DNA of 53,391 nucleotides, from the NCBI RefSeq assembly GCF_004335995.1, contig NZ_PSZP01000004.1:1-53391 (forward strand), in the 5' to 3' direction. Positions 20,908-32,376 of this stretch are shown here, in pieces. The stretch comes from Mycoplasma todarodis. Its GTDB lineage: Bacteria; Bacillota_I; Bacilli_A; Mycoplasmatales; Metamycoplasmataceae. How positions within the stretch are numbered: the first letter of the stretch is position 1; the number at the start of each line of letters is the position of its first letter. The notes under the pieces were generated by a model that did not search any database, had not been told where the DNA came from, and worked only from the letters and a program-made list of their open reading frames with translations. The position numbers were made by a program, and so were the translations under genes.

Positions 20908-22922
20908 TAGAATGCCTCCTTAAATGTTTTAGTTCTTAAGAATCCAGCAAGACCTATACCCCCAAGAATTAGAGATATTAGAAGTACGTATGCTGCTCCA
21001 AGAGCTGGTTGTTGTTTATCCCTAACAAGTTTAAATACATACGAAAGAAGAATATCTGTTTCTCCAGGTCCAGCTAAATCCTGACTATTAACAGGTCCAC
21101 CTTCATTAAATAGATAGATCAGACCGAAATTGTTGAATCCACCAACAAATGCCCCAATTAATAGTGGTGCAATTTGATACATAAGTAACGGTGCAGTTAT
21201 TTTACTAAATTTTGTAAATGAGTTTGCTCCGTCAACATCGGCAGCTTCATACAATTCTTGTGAAATTGACTGCAACAGTCCAGTAACAAGTAAAAACATT
21301 CCTGTGAAACCTAATCAAATATTAATCACGAAAAGAAGTGATTTCAATGTTGATACATCAGTTTTTCATTTAATATCACTAAATTGAGCATGTGTAGCTG
21401 CATTCTCCAATTTATCAACCCATGGGAATAAAATCGGAGATATTTCTTGGTTGAACATTCCATTATTTGCAAATATTATTTTGAAATAAAGGATTGTTAT
21501 TAAACCAGGTATTGCAGTAGGTAATATATAAATTAATCTAATTAATTTTTTACCTTTAATACGTTTGTTGTTAACCATTAATGCAAGCCCTATACCTGCA
21601 ACTGTTGAAGTAAGTGTTGCACCAAGACCTCAAATAAATGATCAAGATAAAACATTAAGGAATCTTTTACCTTCTTGTCCTGAGAAATCAAATATCCTTC
21701 TTAAGTTATCAATACCTGATCAAGTAATTAAATCTCCCGGAGGTACGTGACCTACCTCACCATAGTTTGTAAAGATTATAACTATTGATACAACAAGGGG
21801 TAGGATTGTTGCGAATGTTATGATTAAATACAATGGAAATGTAACGACATATGAGAATCCATCTTCTGAAAGATATTTCCTAGTCTCTTTTCATGTATTT
21901 GGTCGAGAACCTTTTTCCATTGCTTTACCAACAATGTAAGCGTTTCTGACCGATATATAAAGATATATGGCATACAACGCTAAAAATACCGTTGTAACTA
22001 TACCTTCTATCAAAAAGTATCTTGAATCATCAATGATAGGTTCTGAACCTAAAGTAAATAACCCCCTAAGTCCTTGACCGTGTATTTGCATATCAGAAAC
22101 TTCACCGAATTTACCTAACGCAAATATTAAAACAAATGCTAGGAAAATTGATGAAAAGATTGTTTGAATAATTCCTTTGATATATTGTTTGTTAAGAATT
22201 GTACCTAATCCAGGTAATAATGCATTCATACCAACAGCAAATCAACGCCTACCTTTTATTTTGCTTTCAAATGGATTTTTCTTATTAATATATTGCAATT
22301 CAGCTCTATGTTTTTTGTTTAGGTTTTGACGACCTTTAATTAATCTGTATGAATCGAAAATAAAATTTTCTCTTTTATTGTATTTTTCTTCTAACATCTT
22401 AATTTGTCTAACGTCTGATTTCGCAAACATTTTTATTCTTTTCTTTTCTGCTTTATATGCAGCTCTCGAAACTTTTTTATTATCTCTTAAAGATTTTATA
22501 TTTTCTAAATCTTTGATTTTTTTAGAGTTTATTGCATTTATTTCTTGTTGTGCTTTTGAATCATTTGTTTCAACAGCTTTAACCCTAATATCTTTTGCAC
22601 TTTTTGAGAAGTTTATCCAATCTTCTTTTTGCATTTTGAATTTTTTCTTAAGATAATCTAACTTAACGTTTGCAATTTCAAACTTACTTAAAGCATCATA
22701 ATCAATTTCTTTTATCTTTTCATAGATAAACGCTTGTTTCTCTCAAAAAATCAATTGTTTAATTTGAATGTTTGTTCATTCCTTTTTATCGATGTTGCTT
22801 TTAAAGTCTTTTTTCGCTTCTCTTTTCATTTTTGCAATCATTTTAAAGTGCTTAAAATAATTTGAATTAATCAGAGGTTCAAAACTTTCTTTTTCACCAC
22901 TTATAAGTTCTTTTTTATCCAT
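20907..22922 (-). CDS. malF: Sugar ABC transporter permease (MalF type) with long basic N-terminal domain
   Basis: 671 residues. About the first 230 are cytoplasmic, very rich in Lys/Glu/Arg and predicted coiled coil. Next comes ALLPGLGTILNKQYIKGII, a segment seen in MalF-type permeases, then membrane spans, and the EAA loop EAADVDGANSFTKFSKI near the C-terminus. It partners MalG. The SD AAAGGA and an 8-nt overlap with the upstream 4-TM gene support the ATG at 22922. The extension is the odd part; no domain was recognised in it. Confidence 0.9.
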
Positions 22923-23448
22923 GTTTCATCCTTTCTTTTCCTGCTCTAACTCTTTCGATGTATTTAGCAAGTAAATTTTTTCTATATCATCTTAAGTCCA
23001 TTGCAAAAGATATTAAAGCTCCAATTGGAACTATCAATACCAATGAAATGATTATGTGTTTTCACACCTGATCATTCATGAATGAAACTTGTATTGCAAT
23101 CATAGCGATTAATAAAGCTATTCAGAACAATGGAAATACTCAACCATACCTAATTTTTTTAATCCCTAAATAAGCTACCAATATAAGTATTAATCCAATC
23201 ATTACACTACCAATATATTTCATAATATAAGAAAGTCTAACAATAGTATAAGCCTGTGAAAAAGCGCTTATTTTATGCTTGTGTTGGTATTCAGAAACAA
23301 TCTTCACAAAAGTTTCTTTTGAGAAGAAAGTTGCCATTATCACGATAGTCATAGCAAATATGTATAACGCTATCCCAATTGAGATCCATTTAAATTGTTC
23401 AGGCTCTACAGAAATTTTCTTTCTGGTGTGATATCAATTACTTTTCAT
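22915..23448 (-). CDS. 4-TM membrane protein of the maltodextrin operon
   Basis: 177 residues including Trp from UGA. Four hydrophobic segments: WISIGIALYIFAMTIVIMAT, YIGSVMIGLILILVAYLGI, VFPLFWIALLIAMIAIQV and IIISLVLIVPIGALISFAM, with a basic C-terminus. No family recognised. It starts 1 nt after the lipoprotein stop and overlaps malF by 8 nt, so it is translated with the transporter and may be a subunit or assembly factor of it; that is inference from position only. Confidence 0.75.
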
Positions 23449-23449
23449 T

Positions 23450-25123
23450 TTATTTAGCCATCAATTCTTTAGAAAGAGATACGATACCAGATGTAAATGA
23501 CTCATAAGTTAATGACTTATCAAGAGTTTTAAGTGATTGAGTCATCATAGATTGGAAATTTTGATCCATTCTTAAATGATGATATTCTTCTGGTAAATTA
23601 TTTTGATTAACAATGTATTCAGCACTGTGGTTAGAAATAAATTTAATTCCTGCACGAGAAATGAATGTTCCATTTGAAACTTCACTCGAATTATCCCTTG
23701 AACTAATGAAGTTTTCAACTTGTTTATATCATTTCTTCTGAGCATCAGTTCCAAGTTGGAATTCTAAAATGTGTCTTATAGCTTTTTGCTTTGGAAAATT
23801 ATTTATATTCCTATTATTAACACCATACAACCATCCATTCATATAGTGACGCATTGCATTGCTATATAAAGTTCCGGGTGCTGCAGTATAAATGAATTTT
23901 TCTAAATTACCATCATATGTAGATGAATTTACAATCCCTTTATCTTCTCATGGTCCACTTATATAAAAGGCAGCATCACCTTTTTTAAATCTATCTTTAA
24001 TATCAATATTAGCCTCTGCTGAAGCATGATATAAGTCATACAACGTTTTAGTAATTTTATCTTGTGGCTTAGTTGGGTTGGAAGGATATTTGGTTGATAA
24101 CTCACTTCAAAATGAAGTTTTTTCTTTGTATTCACCAGCGGCAGAATCTTTTAAGAATCTTTTGTCTTGTGGTTTAATCGAAGGTGTTGAGTTGATGAAA
24201 GCATTTTTAGGAGAGAACTGAGAGTAGATCAATGGATTGGTGAATCAGAAGTTTTGATAATCCAATTCAAGAGCTGTCGCATATTGTTTTGCATCTCTTT
24301 TCGCCATTTCTCCAAGTCTCTCTAATTTAAAATGTTTAGAGAAGAAATCTGCAAATTCATCCCGTTTCTTGTCATTTGAAACTACAAGTGGTAATCCCTT
24401 AGGATTTCCATATACTTTTTGAATTTCATCTCACGTTGGATTCATTGCAACTGATTTTAATTCTTTTGCAGCATCAGCTATTTGTGTTAGTCCAAATAAC
24501 TCTTTAAATTCATCTTCTGTATCGAAAATTTCAAACATTTTTTTATAATTTATAAAACTTTCTACTGTTTCTACTTTCAAAGGTATTCCAACATTTGATC
24601 CCACACCTTGAACAGTTTCTGACGAAATCCCATGTTTGAGACCCCCTTTGGAAGTCACCTCATCAGCAAAATATTTATTTGGTTGCGCTAAATCACTAAA
24701 TGCACTAGGGAATTTTTTACTACCCCTAAAATCTAACAATGAATTCATAACCTTTAAACTTGACATTTTATCTGCTTGATAAAATATAATGTCTGGATTT
24801 GTAGGTTGATTAAATCCTTGAGTTCTAATTCTAGATGTTACATCTCCACTACCTAAATTAGTTCATTTGATATCGTATTTGGCAGCTTCTTCTGGAAATT
24901 TTTCTTTTCATTTTTCAACTGATGATTTTCATATATCTCTAATTGCATGTGATACATATTTATTCCCGTTAGCGTCTGTCATTTCTCTATCTTCAGCATT
25001 GATAACAATCGTAGATCTTAAATCAACTACTGAGCAAGAACTAAGTGCTAAAGCAGCTGGTACTATTGATGTCAATCCCAACGAAAGTAAAACACCTTTT
25101 TTTCCTTTTTTTGTTAACTTCAT
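23450..25123 (-). CDS. Maltodextrin-binding lipoprotein of the ABC importer
   Basis: 557 residues. The signal peptide has a basic start (MKLTKKGKKG), a hydrophobic core and the lipobox ALSSC, so Cys30 would be lipidated and the protein anchored outside the membrane. The mature part has the style of a large family 1 sugar-binding protein (NPDIIFYQADKMSS; GPWEDKG). Its place before malF/malG and after pulA supports maltodextrin binding. SD AAGGAG ends about 6 nt before the ATG, in the 13-nt gap after pulA. An upstream in-frame ATG at 25177 would destroy the signal peptide and is rejected. Confidence 0.87.
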
Positions 25124-25136
25124 ACATCGCTCCTTT

Positions 25137-27095
25137 TTATTCTTGAATAAGAATAGTCGAATTACCTTGTAACTCACCTATTTTATTAACTTGTTTTATT
25201 TTATTATCAAAAAGTATCTTTCCATTAGATTCATATTTATATAAAGTATCTTTAAAATTATGAATAACTCTAATTTTCCCATCATTTGTTTCTACTCTGA
25301 AATCAATCACACCCTCATCTTTTGAGGTGTAAATAAATTCATATGCTTCATTAATCTCTTTGGCGTTCTTAAGGTTAAAATATTTTGTACTAAGTCTAAA
25401 TTTATTAATTTTAGAAATAAAATCGTGTATATGTTTCTTAACTTCGCCTTGAAGATTGTCCCAACGTAAACCATTAACATAGTCTGTTGTTTTATATGTA
25501 TTTTCATTAAATTCCGTTGTGCCTAAATTAAAAATATCGATTGCAAGATCAGTTTTATGACTTCTTTCAGAGTCTTGACCAGTTACATCATTAGGCTTTG
25601 TATAAAGCAATTCAGTTCCTTCAAGGAATAATGTTCTACCTTGTAAGAATTGTTGCATCATAATTACTTGTCTATAATATTCAAACTTAGTTTCTTTATC
25701 ACCTTCAACTGTTAAATTAACTTTATCTCACATTGTGTGACCATCGTGGCAAGCTGTGTAATTTAATAAAACACTTGTGTTATTAGTAAATCTCGTGTAT
25801 TCTGTGTTTGATATATCCCTCAAGTTAAATTTAGACTCTTTAATATTTCCAATAATACCAGCTAAATAATTTGGGAATTCTTCTAAATTACCTCCAATTA
25901 CACCTAAAGCAAAACCTTCACCGTCATCCTCTCCTTTGATGGCATTTCTTGTGGTGTCATTAAAATAACCAAAATCAATTTCGTTATCTGAATGACCCTT
26001 TATCATTGCATCATCATATGATAAATCAGATCATGGTCAAGCTTCTCCATGTAAAATTATGTTAGGTTTAATGGCTCTCAACTCTTTTGTTAATTTTTCG
26101 ATAGTTATTTTATCTGTAAAGCAAGATAAGTCAAATCTAAATCCATCAACATCATAACATTCAACAAAATGCTTTAATGAATCAATTATGATCCTTCTAG
26201 CCATCAATCTTTCAGAAGCAAAAGCAGGTTGATCAACAGGTTTTATTTCACTACCCTCCCTGAAATAATAACCTGGAATAATGTTATTTAAAATAGAGTT
26301 GTGGAACATATGGTTATATACAACATCGTTTATAACTTTAATATTGTTACTATGCATATAATTAACCAATTCTTTAAATTCATCTATTCTTGAATACGGA
26401 TTTTTAGGGTTGGATGAATACCACCCATTAATTGAAAAATAGTTGTGTGGATCATAACCTCAGTTATAATTCGTCCCTCAACCTTGACCCATACCTTTTT
26501 TTAAAATTATTTTATCCGATTCATCTAATGTATAGCAATTATGTATCGGTAGGAACTGAATGTGAGTAATATTCAAATCTCTCAGATGTTCTGCAAATTT
26601 AATTTCTTTTAAAGCGTTAAATGAACCAGGTATCTCCACATCTTCCCTTAATGAAGTTAAATCTCTAACATGAGCTTCGTATAAAATGGGTTGGGGTTCA
26701 TTGATTTTATTTAGTTTATAAAGTTTTTTTATTTTATTTATTTTAACAAATGCTGCTTTTCCGACATTCCTGTTATGTCCTTCTCAGTTGAATGAAGCCA
26801 TAGACTTTGCATAAGGATCTAATGCATATGTAATAGCGCCATTTTCCTGCTCTATTCTATATTGATAATAATAACCATCTAAGTCATCTTCTAATTCTCA
26901 TTTTCAATTAGGTAATTCAAATCTACCTTTGATTGTTTTTATTTCTTTATTTTGGTCATCTTTATCAAAAATTATTAACTCGACATTCCTAGCAAATGGA
27001 TGTCATAAATTAACTATTCATTTATTTCCAACTCTATTTGCACCATAAATCGTTTTTAAATCCGCGTGTTCTTCATATTCTTGTCATTTTTTCAT
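25137..27095 (-). CDS. pulA: Type I pullulanase (GH13_14-like debranching enzyme)
   Basis: 652 residues, no signal peptide, so cytosolic. An N-terminal CBM48-like domain (about residues 1-110: IYGANRVGNKWIVNLWHPFA) is followed by YEAHVRDLTS, the pullulanase hallmark YNWGYDPHNYFS, DVVYNHMF, DGFRFDLS (nucleophile Asp), LHGEAW (acid Glu) and YTACHDGHTMWDK (third Asp). It cuts alpha-1,6 branches of imported glycogen or starch fragments. SD AGGAGA lies just before the ATG. It is first in the run pulA, lipoprotein, 4-TM, malF, malG, malK. Confidence 0.9.
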
Positions 27096-27127
27096 TTTCT
27101 CTCCTACTATTGCATTACAAATATTAT

Positions 27128-27133
27128 AGTTTC
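27128..27133 (-). promoter_or_regulatory. Putative -10 of pulA
   Basis: An ACTATAATATTTG stretch on the minus strand supplies TATAAT about 33 nt before the pulA ATG (box position approximate within a few bases); no convincing -35. It lies between the terminator at 27165-27186 and pulA. Confidence 0.35.
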
Positions 27134-27164
27134 CACACACTTCTTTCTTGCTATGTCATATCAA

Positions 27165-27186
27165 GAAAAAATACCTTGTGGTATTT
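27165..27186 (-). terminator. Terminator of the neopullulanase-like gene
   Basis: AAATACC / GGTATTT arms with loop TTGT and a minus-strand T-run, overlapping the stop codon at 27185-27187. Confidence 0.65.
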
Positions 27187-28858
27187 ATAAAATGGCTTGA
27201 TTATTAATGAAGACTATATCATTTTCTATATCGATATATATTTCTGTACCATCTTCTCAAGTGAATCTTAATTCATTGGTTTCAATATTAGTTCAACGAA
27301 TATTCCCTTGAATAACTTCATTTCTTTTTTGTCTAATCTCATTCAGTTTTTTTATTAGTTTATATGTTTTGTGTTCTGAATGATCACTGAAATCCATAGG
27401 AAATCTATTATCGCTATCATATCTTCCAATTTGATTATATTCATCTCCATAATAGAATGAAATTGAACCAGGTATTAAGAACATAAATGCAAACATAGCT
27501 CTTATTATTTTTTCATCCTTTACAATGGATGTTATTCTATCAACATCATGAGAACCTACCAAAGTAAATAAACCTGCGTTAATATAGTCTGAATATAAAT
27601 ATTTTTGTTTTGTGAAGACTGATTTAAAATCTGAAATTGAAATATTCTTATAAACCATAGCTTCCAAGATATTTGTTCTAAATGGATAATTCATTGACGT
27701 ATCAAACATATCCCCTCTTAAAAATGGAATAGCGTCATATCAAACTTCCCCTAGAATAGCACAATCAGGATTGATATTTTTGACTGTGTTTCTAAAGAAT
27801 CTTCAAAACGTAAATGATGGAGCATCAGCAACATCCAATCTTCAAGCATCAATTCCTAAAGATGTTCAAAATTCTATTACCTTTTTAAAGTATTTTTTCA
27901 CACCTTCGTTTTCTCAATTAATTCTTGGCATAGTTGGAGTATCCCCAAATGTCTCATATGCTTTATTCTTTTGAAACTCCCCAAAATCGTAATCCATCGC
28001 ATTTTTCAAATTATTAAAGTCTTTAACTCAAAATCAATCTTTATATTTTGAATTTGCTCCGTTTTTTACAACATCTACTCAAGGTTCAAACTCATATCCC
28101 GAATGATTAAATACACCATCTATCATTATTTTCATTTCATTCACATGACAAACTCTAATTAATTCTTTGAAATCTTCTATAGTTCCAAATTGCGAATCAA
28201 TTTCAAGGTAATCAATAGTGTCATATTTGTGGGCTGATGTTGCTTTAAAAACAGGATTAATATACAGACCTTTGAATCCCAAATCTTTAATATACCCTAT
28301 TTTTTCAGTAATACCTTTAATATTACCTCCAAGCACTTCCAAATGCTCTGGTCCGTCAGTTTTAAATTTCAATTCCTTTTCAGAACTTGCGAATCTATCA
28401 GGGAAAACTTGATATCAATCTGTTTGAGTTCATCATTTAGGGGGAACATTTAGTTTCCCTTCGCACGCGTATCCTCATGTGAACCCTAATGCATGACCAT
28501 TAATATTCTTGGTTCAGTCACGAACTCCTTGTTCTCCAAATAAAAATTCTTCACCATTTCTATCTGTTAATTTAAAATAATACTTAAATCGTTTATTACT
28601 ATTGTACATCGTAAATTTATAATAATCGAATTCACCATCTGTTTCATATTTCTCAATAACATCAGAATTCTCTTGCATTCATATATGCTTAGATTCTGTT
28701 GAATTAGGATCTTGCACTCAATGGAAAGGGTCTCCGTAAATCAACTCCACCTTTTTGATATCGTCTTTTGCAGTTCTTAATCTTATATGGAATCCATTAT
28801 CCTTTGTTTGATAACCATAAATTCCGTCTGCACGGTGGAATATTGCTATTTTATTCAT
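27185..28858 (-). CDS. Neopullulanase/cyclomaltodextrinase-like GH13
   Basis: 557 residues. An N-terminal beta domain resembling CBM34 (about 1-130) precedes WYQVFPDRFASS, a start typical of GH13_20. Catalytic motifs: DGVFNHSG, GIDAWRLDVADAP (nucleophile), ILGEVW (acid), GSHDVDRI (third Asp). Such enzymes hydrolyse cyclodextrins, pullulan and maltodextrins inside the cell. Its protein is clearly related to the plus-strand GH13 at 29.75 kb, suggesting duplication followed by divergence. SD AAGGAGA precedes the ATG. Confidence 0.85.
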
Positions 28859-28877
28859 ATTTTTCTCCTTAAACTTG

Positions 28878-28889
28878 CTATTGAATCAA
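28878..28889 (-). promoter_or_regulatory. Candidate operator upstream of the neopullulanase gene
   Basis: TTGATTCAATAG on the minus strand, inside the near-palindrome ATTGATTCAAT, downstream of a possible TATATAAG -10. It shares TTGATTCA with the malL site. Confidence 0.35.
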
Positions 28890-28944
28890 TCATACAACTT
28901 ATATATCCAAGAATTTTAATGTCATTACAAATTAAAGAGATATT

Positions 28945-28965
28945 AAAAAAACAACTTTCGTTGTC
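28945..28965 (-). terminator. Terminator of the GntR gene
   Basis: ACAAC / GTTGT arms (28951-28955, 28960-28964), loop TTTC, minus-strand T-run, overlapping the end of the gene. Confidence 0.65.
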
Positions 28966-29610
28966 TTAAAATGGTCTTTCCTTTTTCACTAAAGAATACA
29001 CGTCATGAGAGATAACACTCCTACTCAAAGCAAGAACCTCATCACTTCCGTAATAAATTTTATATTCAACTATTTGCATCTCATTCCCAAAAGTATCATC
29101 CTTCTCAAAATGAATAAACCTTGTGATTGACACTAATATATCTTTACTATTGATAAAGTCTGTTAAAGAGACATCTTCCTCAAAAGGATTAAGAAATTCA
29201 AGGTACTTAGATAATCACACTTCACTAACAAGGACTTTCTTTCCTTTTGAATACATTGTTTTACAAATAATTTCATTTTTAGCCACGAGATTTTTAGTGG
29301 CTAAGAATTTCTTGAAATTCTCATTTGGTTTTACTTTTGTCAGTTTAGATTCATTAACATCATACTGCAAATGATATGGGTGAGTTATTCCTGAAAATCA
29401 CTCAGCTACAAAATAACCTTGATGTGGCTTTGAGTAAACAAGATCCATTTCTTTCAAGATTGAAAATACTTTATTAGTAATAGCTCTTGAAACATTAAAT
29501 TTTATAGATAATTGTGCTTCACTCGGTAATTTCTCATTTGCTTTGTATTTCCCTAACGTAATTTCCTTAGCTAGTATTTTTATAATATCTTTAGTTGTAT
29601 ATATTCTCAT
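28966..29610 (-). CDS. GntR/HutC-family transcriptional regulator
   Basis: 214 residues. The N-terminal winged helix is classic GntR: EITLGKYKANEKLPSEAQLS, VSRAITNKVFSILKE, and the wing GYFVAE (residues about 16-69). The remaining 145 residues are of UTRA type (LVSEVWLSKYL, VEYKIYYG), which bind small effectors. Located between two divergent glucan genes, it is the likely maltodextrin repressor. Its own promoter has TATAAT 9 nt before the ATG and no SD. Confidence 0.87.
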
Positions 29611-29619
29611 ATTGTTGTA

Positions 29620-29625
29620 ATTATA
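29620..29625 (-). promoter_or_regulatory. -10 box of the GntR gene
   Basis: TATAAT ends 9 nt before the ATG; near-leaderless. Confidence 0.5.
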
Positions 29626-29716
29626 TCACTTAGTATGTTTTTATTGTTTCTTTGGTGGTTTAAAGTGAAATCTTGACATTACAAGATTAATAGTTCAATT
29701 AACATTTCCAACTTTA

Positions 29717-29728
29717 TTGATTGATATG
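29717..29728 (+). promoter_or_regulatory. Shared motif over the promoter of the plus-strand GH13
   Basis: TTGATTGATATG, 11 of 12 identical to the malL site. It overlaps a possible TATGAT -10 box, a position suited to repression. Confidence 0.35.
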
Positions 29729-29749
29729 ATTTAAGTGAAAGAGGTAAAT

Positions 29750-31408
29750 ATGATTTTAGAAACATTTGAACATAGGGCAGTCAGTCCTTTTGTTAATCAA
29801 AAAGAAAACGGAAAAGTTGAAGTAACTTTTAAAATAGGAAAAAATAAATTAAAAAGTGCAAAAGTTTATTATGGTGATGCATTGGGACTTTACATCGATG
29901 GTAAGTGATTTTGCAAAGAAGGTGAATTTAAGAAAAAGGGAGAAGGTACCCACGGTGAATATTGAAGCGTTGAAATGGATCACTTTACAAAAAGATATAG
30001 ATATGGAATTCTTTTAGAGACTCTAGAAGGCGATGAATATTTAATTGGGGAAGTGGGTTTAATCGACGGAAAAGATCAAATCAATCAAGAAGGAAATGGT
30101 TTCACTTTCAATTATTGGAATGATGCAAACAATTTAAATACTCCCGAGTGATACAAAAGTATAAATTGATTCCAAATTTTTCCTGATCGGTTTAATAAAG
30201 TTGGAAATGATAATGAAAAATTTGCAAAATGAGAGAATTTAAACCCAAAATCACACGAGTTATATGGTGGTAATATCAAAGGAATAATTGCAAAGCTTGA
30301 GTATATAAAATCTTTAGGATTCTCCGGGATTTATTTAACACCTATCTTCGAATCTGATACATCGCATAGATATAACACTAAGGATTATTACAAAATTGAT
30401 CCTGTATTAGGTAAAGAAGAGGACTTTCAAGAACTTATAAACAAAGCACATAAACTTGGTTTAAGAGTTATGTTGGATGCTGTTTACAACCACATAGGTT
30501 CTCTTTCTGATATATGACAAGACGTTTTAAAAAATAAGGAAAATTCAAGGTATAAGGAATGATTTTGAATTAATGACTTTTCAAATCTTAAACAACCTAA
30601 CGAATATAAAGAAGGGGAATTCCAAAAAACATATCCTTATGAAACTTTCTCTTTTGTTAGTGAAATGCCAAGATTAAATTGAAATAACCCCGAGGTAACT
30701 GACTACTTATTAGATGCTACAAAAAAATGAACAAATATGGGTATTGATGGTTGAAGATTAGATGTCTCATTTATTCCTTCGTATGATTTTTGAAGAAAGT
30801 TTAAAAATTGCGTAACTCATATCAATCCCAGCATAGTGATAATTGGTGAAGTTTGATGAGATTCGATAAATTATCTCCGTGGGGATATGTGACATGGAGT
30901 TATGAATTATCCCTTAAGAAAAATTATTATTGAATACGTTAATTCTGAAAAAGCACTCAACGATAAAAAAAGGTTTATATTTAGATTTAATGAAATTTCA
31001 TATCTATATACACCAGAACAACAATGAGGTATGTTTAATTTAATATCATCACACGATATTTTAAGAGCTATAACCTTATTTGAAAATGATGTTGAAAAAT
31101 TCAAACTTGCAGCAGAGATGCTATTTATAATGCCAGGTTCAACCTCGACATACTATGGCGAAGAAATTGGTTTAGAGGGCAAACACGATCCCGACAATAG
31201 AAAACCAATGCCTTGAGGAATAATTAGGCATGATTTTAAAGATTTTTACAGGGAACAAAATGCTTTAAAAGAAAAACTTACAAAACGCACTTCAATCTTT
31301 AATAGATATTTTGCCAAACTTATTAAAGGGAAAATAGTGATTGAAAATGGAGTGGATGAATTTATTTTTGACAAAAGATTAGAAAACTACGACGCATTAA
31401 TCAAGTAA
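29750..31408 (+). CDS. Alpha-amylase family GH13 (neopullulanase-like)
   Basis: 552 residues with about 18 UGA-Trp codons, so most of it is invisible under the standard code. N-terminal beta domain, then WFQIFPDRFNKV, DAVYNHIG, GIDGWRLDVSF (nucleophile), IIGEVWW (acid) and ISSHDILRA (third Asp). Clearly paralogous to the gene at 27.2-28.9 kb. It is divergent from the GntR gene. The SD in GAAAGAGGT precedes the ATG. Role: intracellular maltodextrin breakdown; exact bond preference unknown. Confidence 0.85.
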
Positions 31409-31424
31409 TGCCCGTAGTTTTTTT
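31384..31424 (+). terminator. Terminator after the plus-strand GH13
   Basis: AAACTACG / CGTAGTTT outer arms plus inner GCATTA / TAATGC arms and a T-run; the TAA stop lies inside. Confidence 0.75.
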
Positions 31425-31491
31425 GTATCAATATAAAATGATTATTATTTTATTAAGGAGGTATTTGATAAAATTAATTGAAGGAGATTTC

Positions 31492-32376
31492 ATGTCATTA
31501 ATAATTAAAAATGTAACAAAGACTTTTGGCGATAATAAAGCTTTAAATGATGTTTCAATTGAATTTAAGGAAGGTCAAATAACTGGATTGATAGGTTTTA
31601 ATGGTTCAGGGAAAACAACTTTATATAATGTAATCTTGAAATTCATCGAAAAGCACGAAGGTGAAGTTAGATTAGATGGTAAACCTATAACAAAGAGTGA
31701 TTTAAGGAAGTTTACATTCCTAGGAGCGGGTAGTGAAACCAAAAATGCAACAATCGTTAAAACTTACTTATTGCAGATTGCAGATCTTTATTTTGTGCCT
31801 AGAAAAGTTGCGCTTAAGCAAATAGAAGAGCTTGCAAGTCAAATGGATTTTTCGCAAAATTTAGGGAAACCGATTAAATCACTTTCAAAAGGTAACCAAC
31901 AAAAAATTAAAGTAATAGCATCTTTCTTAAATCCTAATGCGGAATACATAATTTTAGATGAGCCTTTTGATGGGTTGGACCCATTAATGGTTCAAAAGAT
32001 TGCACACCTTTATATGAATCTTAAAAACACAACCATAATCATTACATCACATAGGATGGAAGTAGTTCAAGAAATGTGCGAAGAATTTTACGTTATAAAA
32101 GATGGGGTAATTATCGATTCTAAAAAAGTTGAGCAAAAGACAATTATGGTTCAAGTTAATAAAGAAGTTAATTTATCAAATTTAAAAGAACTTGAATGCG
32201 TCAATAAGATAATTGCTCGCGATGATAATCAATTAATTGAGTTAAAAGGAATTGAATTCTACAAAACTTTAACTGAATTACTGATTAAAGATAAAAACTA
32301 TATCTATTCAACAATAAAAGAAAAAAACATTGCTGAATCGGTATTCTTAGGATATGGAGATAATGATGGAAAATAA
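31492..32376 (+). CDS. ABC transporter ATP-binding protein (exporter type)
   Basis: 294 residues. Walker A GFNGSGKTTLYN, signature LSKGNQQKI, Walker B YIILDEPFDGLDP, H-loop IITSHRME. The LSKGNQQK form and the C-terminal extension of about 80 residues resemble multidrug or bacitracin-type exporter ATPases. Two SD-like sequences lie upstream (AAGGAGGT at 31455 and GAAGGAG just before the ATG); the ATG at 31492 follows the second and is preferred. The next gene overlaps its end, forming a two-gene exporter. Substrate unknown. Confidence 0.88.
   Translation: MSLIIKNVTKTFGDNKALNDVSIEFKEGQITGLIGFNGSGKTTLYNVILKFIEKHEGEVRLDGKPITKSDLRKFTFLGAGSETKNATIVKTYLLQIADLYFVPRKVALKQIEELASQMDFSQNLGKPIKSLSKGNQQKIKVIASFLNPNAEYIILDEPFDGLDPLMVQKIAHLYMNLKNTTIIITSHRMEVVQEMCEEFYVIKDGVIIDSKKVEQKTIMVQVNKEVNLSNLKELECVNKIIARDDNQLIELKGIEFYKTLTELLIKDKNYIYSTIKEKNIAESVFLGYGDNDGK

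Noticed and set aside
24867-25172. 101-codon plus-strand open frame
   Set aside because: Antisense to the signal peptide region of the binding lipoprotein, which has a clear lipobox and SD.
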